Positions 1 through 9,887 are shown, counted from the stretch's first letter. The stretch is DNA of 64,000 bases from Tunicatimonas pelagia (GCF_030506325.1 NZ_CP120683.1:1612001-1676000); one strand, 5' to 3'. Program-made: numbers and translations. Notes: generated by a model not told the origin, from the letters alone.

Positions 1-3000
1 CCTTTGAGCAGTTTGATGAAAAAACCTACGTGATTTATCCGGACAATGATCGGGTCTCATTTGAAAAAGTAAAACAGGAAAATCCGAGCGAAACAAGCCT
101 GGTTATGCCATCAGCCCCAAAAATCATTAGCCCTACCGTCCCGATTGAGTTGCCTGCTGAACAGACCGTATCGGGAAAAGTGACTGACCTGTCTACCGAC
201 GAACCGCTACCCGGAGTAAATATTTTAGCCAAAGGCACCTCTACTGGTACGGTGACGGATGTGGAGGGTAATTATCGCCTAACCGTTGCCGACGATGTAA
301 CCACATTAGTATTTTCGTCAATCGGCTTTGAGACTTTAGAAGAAGAAATTAACGGTCGTTCGATGATCAATATTGCATTATCTCCTGACATCCAGTCTCT
401 CTCCGAAGTAGTCGTCGTGGGATACGGTGCGGTAGAAAAGCGGGATTTGACGGGCGCCGTTTCCAAGATTGAAGGCGATGAGCTAACTAACCTACCTGCT
501 CCTCGGGTAGACCAGCTCCTTCAGGGTCGGGCACCCGGTGTGAATGTTACTTCAGTGAATGGGGCTCCCGGAGCGCGAGCCTCCATTCGCATCCGGGGCG
601 GTAACTCGGTACAAGGCGACAACGAGCCACTCTACGTGATTGATGGATTTATTGCGGGAACAGACTTCAACCTCAATAATTTGAATGTTAACGATATTGA
701 ATCGATTGATATTCTTAAAGATGCTTCGGCCATCTCTATTTACGGTACGCGGGGAGCGAACGGGGTGATTTTGATTACGACCAAAGACGGCTCCGGGGCA
801 ACAGGAGGTAAGCCCAATATTTCTTTCAACGCCTATACCGGCACGCAGTCGTTGCTGCGGGAGGTCGATTTTCTGAACGGTATAGAACGAGCCGCTTACG
901 GTAGCGAATACGCCGAGTTTAGCGGGGAGTCTAACCCCTTTGTCGACGAAAGCCTCATTGCCGATACCGACTGGCAAGATCTCATCACTCGCACCGCTCC
1001 CATCAACAACATTGACCTTTCGGTGAGTGGAAACACCGAGAATGTGAACTACTATATTTCGGGCAACTACCTCAACCAGCGTGGTATCATCGAAAATTCT
1101 GGGTTCAGTCGCTACAATGTTCGTACTAACCTAGATTTCAAATTAGCCAAGTGGGCGAAGTTAGGGGCTCGGGTAAACGCTACCTACACTGATACCGACA
1201 ATAGTTTGGTCAATCTTTGGAATGCTCGCCTGGCCCTAACCTCTTTTCCTGCTTTTCAGGAAGATGGTAGCTTTTGGGACGAGAACTATGTACAAGGTGG
1301 CCCCTTCGACAACCCCTTGGCTAGTCTGGCACTGAATGCCGACCAAGAGATCGGGACTAACTTATTAGGTAATTTCTACTTGGAGATAGAACCCATTGAG
1401 GGGCTAACGATTCGCTCTACCATTGGTCCCCAGCTTAACTGGGAAAAGCGGAATGTTTTTGAGTCTAGCCGACTACCCTCTCGAGCGGCTTCCCAAATTG
1501 GTGGACGGGCGGAGCTCCGCAACCTCTTCAATGTGGAAATTCTGCAAGAAAATACGATTACTTATAATAAGGAGATCAACGAGAACCATCGCTTCAACGT
1601 TTTGGGTGGTTTCACCTGGCAAACGTCAAAAACTGAGTTCTTCTCAGCATTTACCGATGGCTTGCCCAACGACGGGGTATCCTTTGACGTACTGGAGGTC
1701 GGTAATCCGGAAACTTTTCGGGTAAACTCTGATTTTAGAAACCCGTTTCAAATTGTCTCCTGGCTGGGCCGGGTGAATTATACGCTGAAGGACAAATATC
1801 TATTTACCGTAGCAGGACGGGTGGATGGCTCTTCCCGTTTCTCGGGGGCCAACAACCAGTATGCATTCTTCCCATCCGCAGCCTTTGCTTGGCGGTTAGG
1901 CGACGAACAATTTATCCAAAACCTGGGGGTATTTGATGATCTGAAGTTCCGGGCGAGCTACGGAGTATCGGGTAGCCAAGCGATTAATGCCTTCAGTACC
2001 CGAGCCATTCTCGACCCTAGCGTGGTGATATTTAATAATACCCAGAATATTAACGTGCGAAGAGACCGCCCCGATAACCCCGAACTACGGTGGGAAACCA
2101 CCCGGCAGTTTGATATTGGGCTGGAGGCAGGCTTCTTCAACAACCGCCTCACCTTTGAGCTGGACTATTACCGAAAAACCACTGTAGACCTACTTCTCAA
2201 CCGAGAGATTCCTCGCCAAACCGGATTCGATCGGCGATTGGAGAATATTGGCTCACTGCGAAACCAGGGCATGGAACTAATGGTCAACTCAGTAAACGTG
2301 GATAACGACTTCTTTAAGTGGTCAACCACGCTGACGTTAGCTGGCAACCGGAGTGAAGTGCTGGACTTGGGCGGGGTAGACGAAATTATCATTTACAACT
2401 TAGAGCAGGGTGGCCCCGGAGCTCAACTAATTGTAGGCGAACCTGTGGGCGTATTCACCGGATTAAATTACCTGGGTACTTGGCGGTCGCAAGCGGAGAT
2501 TGACGAATTTGGGTACGATGGACTGCGAACCGTTGTAGGTGGTCCTCGGTTCCGGGATACCAGCGACGATGGTACCATCAGCTTTCTTGATGATTTCTCT
2601 ATTATTGGTGATCCCGAACCTACTGTGTTTGGCGGAATTAATAACTCCTTCCAGTACAAAAACTTCACGCTGGATGTCTTCTTTCAGGGAACCTTCGGCA
2701 ATAATGTGTACAATGAATTTGCCCAGCGAGGCTTCTTCGGTAGAAGTGATCAGAATATTTATCGATTCGCTCTGAACCGCTGGACGGAAGAAAATCCCAA
2801 CTCGGACATCCCCCGAGCGGGTAGTGTCATCAGTATTGCCGATGTGCCTTCTAATGATGAACTGGTAGAAGATGGAACTCATCTGCGACTGAGAAACGTC
2901 CGGCTAGCCTACCAAGTCCCTACCGAAAATGTGAGCTGGTTGCGAAACCTCAGCGTATACGTCACGGGAAATAACTTGCTCCTTTTCTCTAATTTCCGAG

Positions 3001-3134
3001 GCTACGACCCGGAAGCTACCCGAATTGGGCCTGACAATACTAATAATCAATTTCGGAATGTGGTACGGGGAGTGATTCGAGCGGAATATCCTACAGCTCG
3101 TTCATTTACCATCGGTCTTAATGCAAACTTTTAA
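1..3134 (+). CDS. SusC-type TonB-dependent receptor with STN domain remnant, 5' end cut by window
   Basis: Outer-membrane TonB-dependent transporter of the SusC/RagA family, expected to import oligosaccharides with the SusD encoded next to it. The frame is open to the first base, so the true start lies outside; the GTG at 30 is only an internal codon. The first visible residues (..KTYVIYP..) match the end of the STN signalling domain of the second SusC in this window (..GYYVIYQ..). A carboxypeptidase-regulatory-like domain follows (about 48-120 of the visible part, PLPGVNILAKGT), then a plug with SEVVVVGYG and a long barrel ending in aromatic-Asn-Phe. Its stop overlaps the susD start (TAATG), so the two are translationally coupled. 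An STN domain implies FecIR-type control by genes left of the window. Family is certain; substrate is unknown, but sulfatases follow. Confidence 0.95.
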   Translation, partial: FEQFDEKTYVIYPDNDRVSFEKVKQENPSETSLVMPSAPKIISPTVPIELPAEQTVSGKVTDLSTDEPLPGVNILAKGTSTGTVTDVEGNYRLTVADDVTTLVFSSIGFETLEEEINGRSMINIALSPDIQSLSEVVVVGYGAVEKRDLTGAVSKIEGDELTNLPAPRVDQLLQGRAPGVNVTSVNGAPGARASIRIRGGNSVQGDNEPLYVIDGFIAGTDFNLNNLNVNDIESIDILKDASAISIYGTRGANGVILITTKDGSGATGGKPNISFNAYTGTQSLLREVDFLNGIERAAYGSEYAEFSGESNPFVDESLIADTDWQDLITRTAPINNIDLSVSGNTENVNYYISGNYLNQRGIIENSGFSRYNVRTNLDFKLAKWAKLGARVNATYTDTDNSLVNLWNARLALTSFPAFQEDGSFWDENYVQGGPFDNPLASLALNADQEIGTNLLGNFYLEIEPIEGLTIRSTIGPQLNWEKRNVFESSRLPSRAASQIGGRAELRNLFNVEILQENTITYNKEINENHRFNVLGGFTWQTSKTEFFSAFTDGLPNDGVSFDVLEVGNPETFRVNSDFRNPFQIVSWLGRVNYTLKDKYLFTVAGRVDGSSRFSGANNQYAFFPSAAFAWRLGDEQFIQNLGVFDDLKFRASYGVSGSQAINAFSTRAILDPSVVIFNNTQNINVRRDRPDNPELRWETTRQFDIGLEAGFFNNRLTFELDYYRKTTVDLLLNREIPRQTGFDRRLENIGSLRNQGMELMVNSVNVDNDFFKWSTTLTLAGNRSEVLDLGGVDEIIIYNLEQGGPGAQLIVGEPVGVFTGLNYLGTWRSQAEIDEFGYDGLRTVVGGPRFRDTSDDGTISFLDDFSIIGDPEPTVFGGINNSFQYKNFTLDVFFQGTFGNNVYNEFAQRGFFGRSDQNIYRFALNRWTEENPNSDIPRAGSVISIADVPSNDELVEDGTHLRLRNVRLAYQVPTENVSWLRNLSVYVTGNNLLLFSNFRGYDPEATRIGPDNTNNQFRNVVRGVIRAEYPTARSFTIGLNANF

Positions 3135-4681
3135 TGTCAACTGCCATGAAGAATATTATCATTACTTTACTATCACTTTCCCTACTAGGCACCTTCGGTT
3201 GTCAGGATTTTCTGGAAGAAGATACCCGTGGTATTATTAGCCCTGATAATTTTTATACCTCCGACGAAGAAGCTATACTGGCGGTGAACGGCCTTTATAA
3301 GGGATTTTCTGGGCAAGGAGGTTTTAGCGGCCGCAGTCTGTACGCTAACTGGGGAAATATCCAGTCTTTCACACTTTACGGAGCCGATGAGGTAGGGCCT
3401 AACCGACAGTTTGGTGGTGTGGAACCCATACAAAACTACACGCTCTCCCCAAGTAACTACGGTAACGCCCGTAATATTTGGCAAAACCTCTACCGCATTA
3501 TTGGTGATGCTAACTCGGTGATTAATAATGTGACCGATAACCCGAGTTTATCTCCGACCATTATCGGACGGGTAACCGGAGAAGCCTTATTTCTGCGGTC
3601 GTTTGCTTACTACCATCTTACTAATATTTGGGGAGCAGTGCCCTACTACGATGAGGATTTGCCGCTCAGCGAAGTAGCTCAGTTGGGCCGTACCGACGTC
3701 AGTACCGTTCGTCAAAATGTAATCAATGATTTAAACCGGGTGGAAGCCGAAGAATTACTACCCTCATCGTTTAACGGTAGTGATGTAGGTAGAGCCACGG
3801 TTTGGGCTACCAAGATGCTGAAAGCCAAGATGATGATGTGGGAAGAAGACTGGTCGGGAGCGCTGACCGAAACAACGGACATCATTAACAACTCACCCCA
3901 TCGGCTACTCGCTAACTACGCCGATGTATTCAATCTAAACGCCCCTAATCCGTTTCACGATGAGGTGATTTGGGGATTAGATTATTCCAAAGATGTAGAC
4001 CAGAATATTACGAGCCGCACCGATGCGTTTAATCCCCGTATCCGGGATGAACCGGCTAATTCGGAAGAGCGAGGAGCACTTTCGGAAGCCCTGAATGTCC
4101 GCAATGAGGAATTTAACGGGTTCGGACTCACCGTAGCCTTACCTAGCTTTGCCGAAGCATTTCCGATGGATGACCTTAGACGACCACTCAATGTACTTAA
4201 CGAGTACCTCGGGTTTGAACTACAGTTTACATACCTACCCAAGCACTGGAATTTAGACTTTATCAATTCCCCGCGGGCCAACCACGGTGAGTTGTACATT
4301 ATCTTCCGACTGGCGGATACCTACCTGATGGCAGCTGAGGCCGCTAACGAACTGGGCGACCCGACTGCATTTCAGTACATCAACCAGGTACGCGAACGCG
4401 CCTACGAACCTGACCAACCCTACGCTGGTTTAGGCCAAGAAGCCTTTCGGCAAGTATTACAAGATGAAAGAAAATGGGAGCTAGCTGCCGAAGGCTTCCG
4501 CCGTTATGACCTCATCCGCTGGGGCATTCTGGTAGAAATCGTACAAAACGCTACCTACTTGTCATTCAACGGGCCAGATAATATTTTACCGATACATGTA
4601 AGAGCTCCCATCCCAGAAGAAGAGATTATATTAAACCCGAATCTGCTCGAGTTTGATCCGACGAATAATGGCTATCAATAG
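3134..4681 (+). CDS. SusD/RagB family glycan-binding lipoprotein
   Basis: Surface lipoprotein that forms the lid of the SusC transporter and binds glycan. 515 residues. The signal peptide ends in a lipobox with Cys near residue 23 (LGTFGC). The typical start of the mature family follows (DFLEE, then a SPDNFY segment), with a SusD N-terminal helical TPR-like region and a C-terminal half containing the RWGILVE and NPNL elements usual at the end of the family. Starts at the ATG overlapping the susC stop; a second ATG four codons in (3146) is an alternative. A terminator lies immediately downstream, so susC-susD forms its own transcription unit, with the sulfatase gene after it possibly reached by readthrough. 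Confidence 0.95.
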   Translation: MSTAMKNIIITLLSLSLLGTFGCQDFLEEDTRGIISPDNFYTSDEEAILAVNGLYKGFSGQGGFSGRSLYANWGNIQSFTLYGADEVGPNRQFGGVEPIQNYTLSPSNYGNARNIWQNLYRIIGDANSVINNVTDNPSLSPTIIGRVTGEALFLRSFAYYHLTNIWGAVPYYDEDLPLSEVAQLGRTDVSTVRQNVINDLNRVEAEELLPSSFNGSDVGRATVWATKMLKAKMMMWEEDWSGALTETTDIINNSPHRLLANYADVFNLNAPNPFHDEVIWGLDYSKDVDQNITSRTDAFNPRIRDEPANSEERGALSEALNVRNEEFNGFGLTVALPSFAEAFPMDDLRRPLNVLNEYLGFELQFTYLPKHWNLDFINSPRANHGELYIIFRLADTYLMAAEAANELGDPTAFQYINQVRERAYEPDQPYAGLGQEAFRQVLQDERKWELAAEGFRRYDLIRWGILVEIVQNATYLSFNGPDNILPIHVRAPIPEEEIILNPNLLEFDPTNNGYQ

Positions 4682-4701
4682 CGATCCTTTCTAAATAAAT
4701 G

Positions 4702-4737
4702 GTAGCTGGGTGAGTTTTCGCATCTGGCTACTTTTTT
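4702..4737 (+). terminator. Rho-independent terminator after susD
   Basis: An 11-pair stem (4702-4712 with 4721-4731, three G.U wobbles, 8-nt loop) is followed by six T (4732-4737). It lies 20 nt after the susD stop and 22 nt before the sulfatase start. Confidence 0.7.
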
Positions 4738-4759
4738 CTATTTTCCTGCCTAAAAACGG

Positions 4760-6184
4760 ATGATGTTTCGATTATTACTTCTGGTGCTGTGGAGTTGGGT
4801 AGTTTCTGAAACGGCTGCTCAATCGCCCAATGTAGTTTTTATCAACGTGGATGATCTAGGCTACCGTGATTTGGGATACATGGGTAGTAGCTACTACGAA
4901 ACTCCCAATATTGACCGATTAGCCCAGGAAGGTATGGTATTTACTCAGGCTTACGCCGGAGCAGCTAACTGTGCCCCCAGCCGAGCCTGCCTGCTCTCGG
5001 GAATGAATACTCCGCGACACGGAATTTACACAGTGGGTAACTCCGATCGAGGCGATACTCGGACTAGAAAAGTTATTCCCGCGAGTAACCAGACCGTTTT
5101 AGCCGACTCTATTTACACCCTAGCGGAACTATTTCGTGGCCAAGGATACGTTACGGGTACCTTCGGAAAGTGGCACCTGGGTGATAATCCCACTACGCAG
5201 GGCTTTGATGTGAATGCAGGTGGCAGCCACCGGGGAAACCCTGGTAAGAATGGATACTTTAGTCCCTACAATGTTGATCATCTGCCCGACGGTCCAGAAG
5301 GCGAATATCTAACTGATCGGCTCACTTCCGAAGCAATCGGTTTTTTGCAGGCAAACCAAGAAAAACCTTTTTTCCTGTATCTGCCCTATTACACGGTTCA
5401 TACTCCTATCATTGGAAAGAAAGAGTTGGTCGAGCGGTTTGACAAGAAAGAAACTACTCATGGCCAAGACAATCCGATTTATGCGGCAATGACTGCTTCG
5501 CTAGACGAAAATGTAGGTCGACTGCTTACAGAAATTGATCGTTTGCAATTACGGAGTAATACTATTGTTGTGTTTACTTCCGACAACGGAGGAATTCGGG
5601 ACATATCGTACCAAGATCCGCTACGAGCGGGTAAGGGTTCGTACTACGAAGGTGGTATCCGGGTGCCACTAATCATTCACTGGCCTGAAAAAATTACTCC
5701 TCAAACCATATGCACCACTCCTGTCAGTAATCTGGATTTTTACCCAACTTTTCAAAGTATTCTCAATGTTCAGTCTGAAGAGGAGCAGCCACTGGATGGA
5801 GTTGATATTACACCGCTGCTGTTAGGAAAAGAGATAACCGAACGGCCACTTTTCTGGCATTTCCCTATTTATTTACAGGCTTATCATCCGACGGAAGACG
5901 GGGGTCGTGATCCGCTATTCCGCACCCGTCCCGGTTCAGTAGTCCGGCTCGGTGAATGGAAATTACACCACTACTACGAAGATGATTCGCTAGAACTTTA
6001 CAATTTGAACAAAGACTTAGGTGAAACTACCAACGTAGCTAATGACTATCCAGATGTCAGGAATAAACTGTACCAGCTATTAACCAACTGGTTCAAAAGC
6101 CACCAACTTGATCTATCATTCCCTAAAAACCCAGACTACGACTCTGAGTTTGAGCAACAGCAAAAAACCAAGGTATTACGATAA
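4760..6184 (+). CDS. S1 family sulfatase, secreted
   Basis: Type I sulfatase hydrolysing sulfate esters, probably on glycans taken up by the adjacent SusCD. 474 residues. A short signal peptide ends around ETAAQ. The N-terminal metal-binding motif is VDDLGYRD (about 30-37), and the formylglycine site is C71-A-P-S-R. GKWHLGD (about 136-142) and SDNGG (about 275) complete the alkaline-phosphatase-fold active site. Activity needs oxidation of C71 by a formylglycine-generating enzyme, which is not in this window. It follows susD by 78 nt and converges on the next sulfatase with a 4-nt gap. Two consecutive ATGs (4760, 4763) could start it. The exact substrate cannot be told from sequence. Confidence 0.93.
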   Translation: MMFRLLLLVLWSWVVSETAAQSPNVVFINVDDLGYRDLGYMGSSYYETPNIDRLAQEGMVFTQAYAGAANCAPSRACLLSGMNTPRHGIYTVGNSDRGDTRTRKVIPASNQTVLADSIYTLAELFRGQGYVTGTFGKWHLGDNPTTQGFDVNAGGSHRGNPGKNGYFSPYNVDHLPDGPEGEYLTDRLTSEAIGFLQANQEKPFFLYLPYYTVHTPIIGKKELVERFDKKETTHGQDNPIYAAMTASLDENVGRLLTEIDRLQLRSNTIVVFTSDNGGIRDISYQDPLRAGKGSYYEGGIRVPLIIHWPEKITPQTICTTPVSNLDFYPTFQSILNVQSEEEQPLDGVDITPLLLGKEITERPLFWHFPIYLQAYHPTEDGGRDPLFRTRPGSVVRLGEWKLHHYYEDDSLELYNLNKDLGETTNVANDYPDVRNKLYQLLTNWFKSHQLDLSFPKNPDYDSEFEQQQKTKVLR

Positions 6185-6188
6185 TTAC

Positions 6189-7679
6189 CTACTGAGCACC
6201 GAGGTACGTCCCCTGATCGAAGGTGAAAACTGGGGAGGGAGTACGAGCATTCTTTAGTACTTCTTCCATTTCGGCTACTACCTCAGGATGTTCGGAAGCC
6301 ACATTGTTCTCTTCGCCAATATCCTGGGAAAGATCGTACAGCTCTAGCGGGCTATCTGGATTCTCTAGCACATTGTAGCGAACCGCTTTCCAGTCGCCTT
6401 GCCGCACCGCTAGTCGCCCGCCTTTTTCATGGAATTCCCAGTAGAGATAATCATGCTGAGGCTGACTACCTGAGTCTAACAGAGTAGGAACAAAAGAAAC
6501 ACCATCCCCTTCAGGAGATTCCGTGTTGGCTAACTCAGCTAGGGTCGGGTAGACGTCCCAAAATGCCGAAACGTGGTCACTCTCGCTACCCGCTGCAATT
6601 TTACCCAGCCAACGGGCAATCATTGGCACTCGGATACCACCTTCGTAAAGATCACGCTTGTAGCCTTTCAGCGGGCCGTTGCTATCAAAATAGTCCGGGT
6701 CAGCCCCACCCTCTTGATGGGGGCCATTGTCGGAAGTAAAGATAATCAGTGTATTATCGGCCAAGCCTAATGAATCTACTTTCGCCACAATCTCGCCTAC
6801 TTGCTGATCAAGCAGTGAAATCATAGCCACAAAAGTCGCGTGGGGTTCTTCCTGAGATTCGTAGGGCCCGGTTCGATAGTTCTCACCTTCATCTACTCCC
6901 TCGTAGGGGGTTTCCGGTGGATATTTTCCTTGATATTGCGCCATTATTTCCGGTGGGGCGACTAATTCGGCATGAGGAATTACGCTAGGTACGTAAAGGA
7001 AAAAAGGTTCCTCCTGATGGTCTTCAATAAAGCCCAGCACCTCCCGATGAATCAAAGAAGGTGCGTAACTGCCTTTCTGCTTTCCAGCATTTTCTTCCAG
7101 CACAATCGAATCCTGATTATGCCAGAGGTGCCTCGGATAGTAATGGTGCCCGTACCGCTGACAATTGTAGCCAAAGAATTCATCGAAGCCCTGCTGATTA
7201 GGATCACCTTCTGAACCAGGATAGCCCAGCCCCCACTTGCCAAAGGCTCCGGTAGCGTAACCTGCTTCCCGCAATGATTCCGCTAAAGTCTGTACACTAT
7301 CGGGCAAGGGGTGCTGCCCTTCGGGCCGAACCTCTTTATTGCCCCGAATGGGAGTATGCCCCGTGTGAAGTCCCGTCATTAACGCTGAACGGGATGGAGC
7401 ACATACGGTGTTGCCTGAATAGTGCTGAGTGAACCGCATACCTTCCTGGGCTAGTTTATCAATGTTGGGAGTAGAAAACTTAGTTTGTCCGTAGCAGCTC
7501 AAATCGCCGTAGCCCAAATCATCGGCTAGAATATAGATGATATTGGGTGGATTAGAAGATTCACTTTCCAGTTCGGTTGCTGTTTCGGGCTGAGGCGAGC
7601 AGTTGACAATAAGCAGTGAAAGAAAAAACCAGGTAAACTGATTTTTGACGTATTGATAAGGTAAAATCATTGCTATCAC
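6189..7679 (-). CDS. S1 family sulfatase (arylsulfatase A-like), lipoprotein
   Basis: Sulfatase of 496 residues with a lipoprotein signal (IVNC, Cys27), so probably membrane-anchored in the periplasm or at the surface. Active-site motifs are ADDLGYGD (about 52-59), formylglycine Cys93 in CAPSR, GKWGLGY (about 146) and TSDNGPH (about 315). The stop of the upstream sulfatase overlaps this GTG start (GTGA, 7676-7679), giving translational coupling; an ATG three codons later (7670) is an alternative start. It is the second gene of a two-sulfatase operon on the minus strand, convergent with the SusCD-linked sulfatase. Co-location suggests three different sulfate positions on one glycan are attacked; this is inference. 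Confidence 0.93.
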   Translation of the reverse strand: MIAMILPYQYVKNQFTWFFLSLLIVNCSPQPETATELESESSNPPNIIYILADDLGYGDLSCYGQTKFSTPNIDKLAQEGMRFTQHYSGNTVCAPSRSALMTGLHTGHTPIRGNKEVRPEGQHPLPDSVQTLAESLREAGYATGAFGKWGLGYPGSEGDPNQQGFDEFFGYNCQRYGHHYYPRHLWHNQDSIVLEENAGKQKGSYAPSLIHREVLGFIEDHQEEPFFLYVPSVIPHAELVAPPEIMAQYQGKYPPETPYEGVDEGENYRTGPYESQEEPHATFVAMISLLDQQVGEIVAKVDSLGLADNTLIIFTSDNGPHQEGGADPDYFDSNGPLKGYKRDLYEGGIRVPMIARWLGKIAAGSESDHVSAFWDVYPTLAELANTESPEGDGVSFVPTLLDSGSQPQHDYLYWEFHEKGGRLAVRQGDWKAVRYNVLENPDSPLELYDLSQDIGEENNVASEHPEVVAEMEEVLKNARTPSPVFTFDQGTYLGAQ

Positions 7680-9319
7680 TTATTATTTCGCGCTTCCACT
7701 ACTTCCAGATATTCTTCTAAAAACCGCTGGTTATTTTCGTCGCTATCTCCGTATTGGTCGCGTAGTTCAGTTAAGCGGGTGTGGAGTTGCTCCTGCACTT
7801 CAGCGTACTCAGGATCGTCGTATACATTCTGCATTTCGTTGGGGTCTTTCTCCAGATCGTACATTTCCCACTCATCGATATCGTAGTAAAAGTGCATGAG
7901 TTTATAGCGATCGGTAGCCACGCCGTAGTGTCGCTTCACCATGTGTACTGAGGGATATTCGTAGTAGGTATAGTAGACCGCATCGCGCCACTCGTCAGTT
8001 TCACCACCTACTAACTTGCGGAAGGATTCACCCTGCATTGGCTCAGGAATATCGATTCCGGCGTAGTCTAAGAACGTAGGGGCAATATCCAGATTCTGTA
8101 CCAAAGCATCACTTTCCATTCCAGCTTCAATCTCCTTGGGATAACGCACCAGCAGCGGAGTGCGGAACGATTGCTCGTACATAAACCGCTTATCAAACCA
8201 ACCGTGCTCGCCCAAATAAAAACCTTGATCTGAAGTATAAACCACAATCGTATTATCGGCCAACCCATTTTCATCTAAATAATCTAACACTTCGCCTACT
8301 CCATCGTCTACCGATTTAATAGTTCGCAGATAATCCTTAATGTAGCGGTTAAACTTCCAGAGGGCAATCTCTTTCTCTCGATCTTCATCAAATTCTAGTT
8401 CCTCTTCGGCGTAGTACGTTTTTAAAAATTCCTGATTTTTAGGTTCGTAGGCAGCGTGCCACTGCTTTCGTTGTTCTTCGCTAAACCGCTCTAGTGTACG
8501 AGCAAGTCCAGTACTATCACCACTCGGATCAACTATCAGTTTAAAGTCATGGCCCCAGCGAGCGTGCCCATCTACCTCCATCTCCTGTTCTTTGGCTGCC
8601 TTACCTCTTCCTTCATAATCATCAAAGTAGTTCGATGGTGGATCAAAAGTTTTATCATCGTAAAGAGTAAGGTACTTGGGTGCTGGCTTCCAATTACGAT
8701 GTGGTGCTTTTTGATGGTACATCAGCAGAAAGGGTTTATCCGGATCGCGCTGTTCTTTCAGCCACTTCAGAGTATGCTCCGTTGTGATCTCAGTAACGTA
8801 GCCTTCAAATCGCTGGCGTTCACCATTCACTAGAAAGTCGGGATTGTAATAATGCCCCTGTCCCGGTAGCACCATTGAGTGGTCAAACCCCTGCGGTAAC
8901 CCATCCAGGTGGATTTTACCAATCAGAGCGGTTTGGTAGCCGTTAGCCTGTAGCAGCTTAGGAAAATTATCCTGATCCCAATCGAAAGGCTGAATATTAT
9001 CTACTTTACCGTTCTTGAAACTATGCTTCCCAGTAAGCACCACCGCCCGGCTGGGCGCACAAATAGAGTTGGTGACCGTAGCCCGGGTAAAAATAGCTCC
9101 CTCGTTAGCAATCCGATCAATGTTGGGCGTTTCGTTCAAACCATGTCCGTAGGCACTCACTGCCTGGTAGGCATGATCATCGCTCATAATGAAGATAATA
9201 TTGGGTGAGCGATCTTCTGACACTTTCTCCGCTGGCTGGTTACAGGCTGAAAAAAGTGAAGCTGTAACGATGAGCAGAATGTAGTAAGGAGATAGATTCA
9301 TTGTAAAAGGTCGTGACAT
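7676..9319 (-). CDS. S1 family sulfatase (SDDHAYQ type), lipoprotein
   Basis: Sulfatase of 547 residues, first gene of a two-sulfatase operon. The signal peptide ends at FSAC (Cys26). The metal motif is the SDDHAYQA variant rather than the DDLGYGD of its neighbours, the formylglycine site is Cys87 in CAPSR, and GKIHLDG and TSDQGFYLGEHGW follow. These variants are typical of a different S1 subfamily from the two adjacent sulfatases. Two starts are possible: ATG 9319 and ATG 9301. A perfect 11-bp inverted repeat ends 2 nt before 9319 and would bury its initiation region, which favours 9301; both keep the signal peptide intact. Confidence 0.93.
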   Translation of the reverse strand: MSRPFTMNLSPYYILLIVTASLFSACNQPAEKVSEDRSPNIIFIMSDDHAYQAVSAYGHGLNETPNIDRIANEGAIFTRATVTNSICAPSRAVVLTGKHSFKNGKVDNIQPFDWDQDNFPKLLQANGYQTALIGKIHLDGLPQGFDHSMVLPGQGHYYNPDFLVNGERQRFEGYVTEITTEHTLKWLKEQRDPDKPFLLMYHQKAPHRNWKPAPKYLTLYDDKTFDPPSNYFDDYEGRGKAAKEQEMEVDGHARWGHDFKLIVDPSGDSTGLARTLERFSEEQRKQWHAAYEPKNQEFLKTYYAEEELEFDEDREKEIALWKFNRYIKDYLRTIKSVDDGVGEVLDYLDENGLADNTIVVYTSDQGFYLGEHGWFDKRFMYEQSFRTPLLVRYPKEIEAGMESDALVQNLDIAPTFLDYAGIDIPEPMQGESFRKLVGGETDEWRDAVYYTYYEYPSVHMVKRHYGVATDRYKLMHFYYDIDEWEMYDLEKDPNEMQNVYDDPEYAEVQEQLHTRLTELRDQYGDSDENNQRFLEEYLEVVEARNNK

Positions 9320-9321
9320 TT

Positions 9322-9356
9322 ATAGTAAAGCTGGTTGAAGATAGGAGCTTTACTAT
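9322..9356. promoter_or_regulatory. 11-bp perfect inverted repeat in the sulfatase operon leader
   Basis: ATAGTAAAGCT (9322-9332) and AGCTTTACTAT (9346-9356) are perfect inverted copies separated by 13 nt, directly upstream of the sulfatase start. There is no T-run after it on the minus strand, so it is not a terminator for that gene. It could be an operator or a 5'-UTR hairpin. Confidence 0.5.
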
Positions 9357-9404
9357 GAGCTTACAAATTCACCGTGCAAAAACTCTTCCTCTAGTATTTC
9401 TTCC

Positions 9405-9434
9405 ATAAAAAAAGCCCTCCGAATGAAGGGCTTT
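9405..9434 (-). terminator. Rho-independent terminator after rplT
   Basis: An 8-bp perfect stem (9427-9434 with 9411-9418) with an 8-nt loop is followed on the minus strand by seven T (plus-strand A at 9407-9413). It lies 28 nt past the rplT stop and ends the thrS-infC-rpmI-rplT operon. Confidence 0.85.
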
Positions 9435-9462
9435 ATAACTAATCTGTCGAGGCAGATAATGT

Positions 9463-9807
9463 CTACTTAACTTTTTCTACGATGGCCTTAAATGCTGTCG
9501 GGTGGTTCATGGCTAAATCGGCCAGCACCTTTCGGTTCAGGTCAATTCCAGTAGTTTTTATTGCTCCCATAAATTTAGAGTAGGATATTCCATGCTCGCG
9601 GGTTCCGGCATTGATTCGCTGAATCCAGAGGCGGCGAATTTCGCGTTTCTTTTGTCGGCGGTCGCGGTAGGAATAGACCATTCCTTTTTCAACCGCATTC
9701 TTAGCAACCGTCCATACATTGCTTCTTCGTCCCCAGTAGCCTTTGGCTTGCTTGAGAACTCTTTTTCGGCGGGCGCGTGACGCCACATTGTTTACTGATC
9801 TTGGCAT
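9463..9807 (-). CDS. rplT: 50S ribosomal protein bL20
   Basis: 114-residue basic protein that starts [16 protein letters not shown] and contains [11 protein letters not shown] and [10 protein letters not shown], diagnostic of bL20. It is needed early in 50S assembly and binds 23S rRNA; in other bacteria it also represses its own operon. Full family length. It is the last gene of the operon, followed by a terminator. The gap to rpmI is unusually long (182 nt) and holds an octamer-repeat element. Confidence 0.98.
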   Translation of the reverse strand: MPRSVNNVASRARRKRVLKQAKGYWGRRSNVWTVAKNAVEKGMVYSYRDRRQKKREIRRLWIQRINAGTREHGISYSKFMGAIKTTGIDLNRKVLADLAMNHPTAFKAIVEKVK

Positions 9808-9879
9808 GTTTGTTTTGTTTTTTTGATGTTTGGCGACTTTTCGTACTTACTAGCCAAACCTCGGGTGAAATTAATAAAC

Positions 9880-9887
9880 CAAAAATA
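9880..9887 (-). promoter_or_regulatory. Possible -7 box upstream of rplT
   Basis: On the minus strand this reads TATTTTTG, matching the Bacteroidota -7 consensus TAnnTTTG. No clear -33 box was found at the right distance, so support is weak. If real, rplT has its own promoter. Confidence 0.25.

Noticed and set aside
30-3134. GTG at position 30 as the true start of the first SusC gene
   Set aside because: The frame is open to the first base of the window and encodes the end of an STN-like domain before this GTG, so the gene starts outside.
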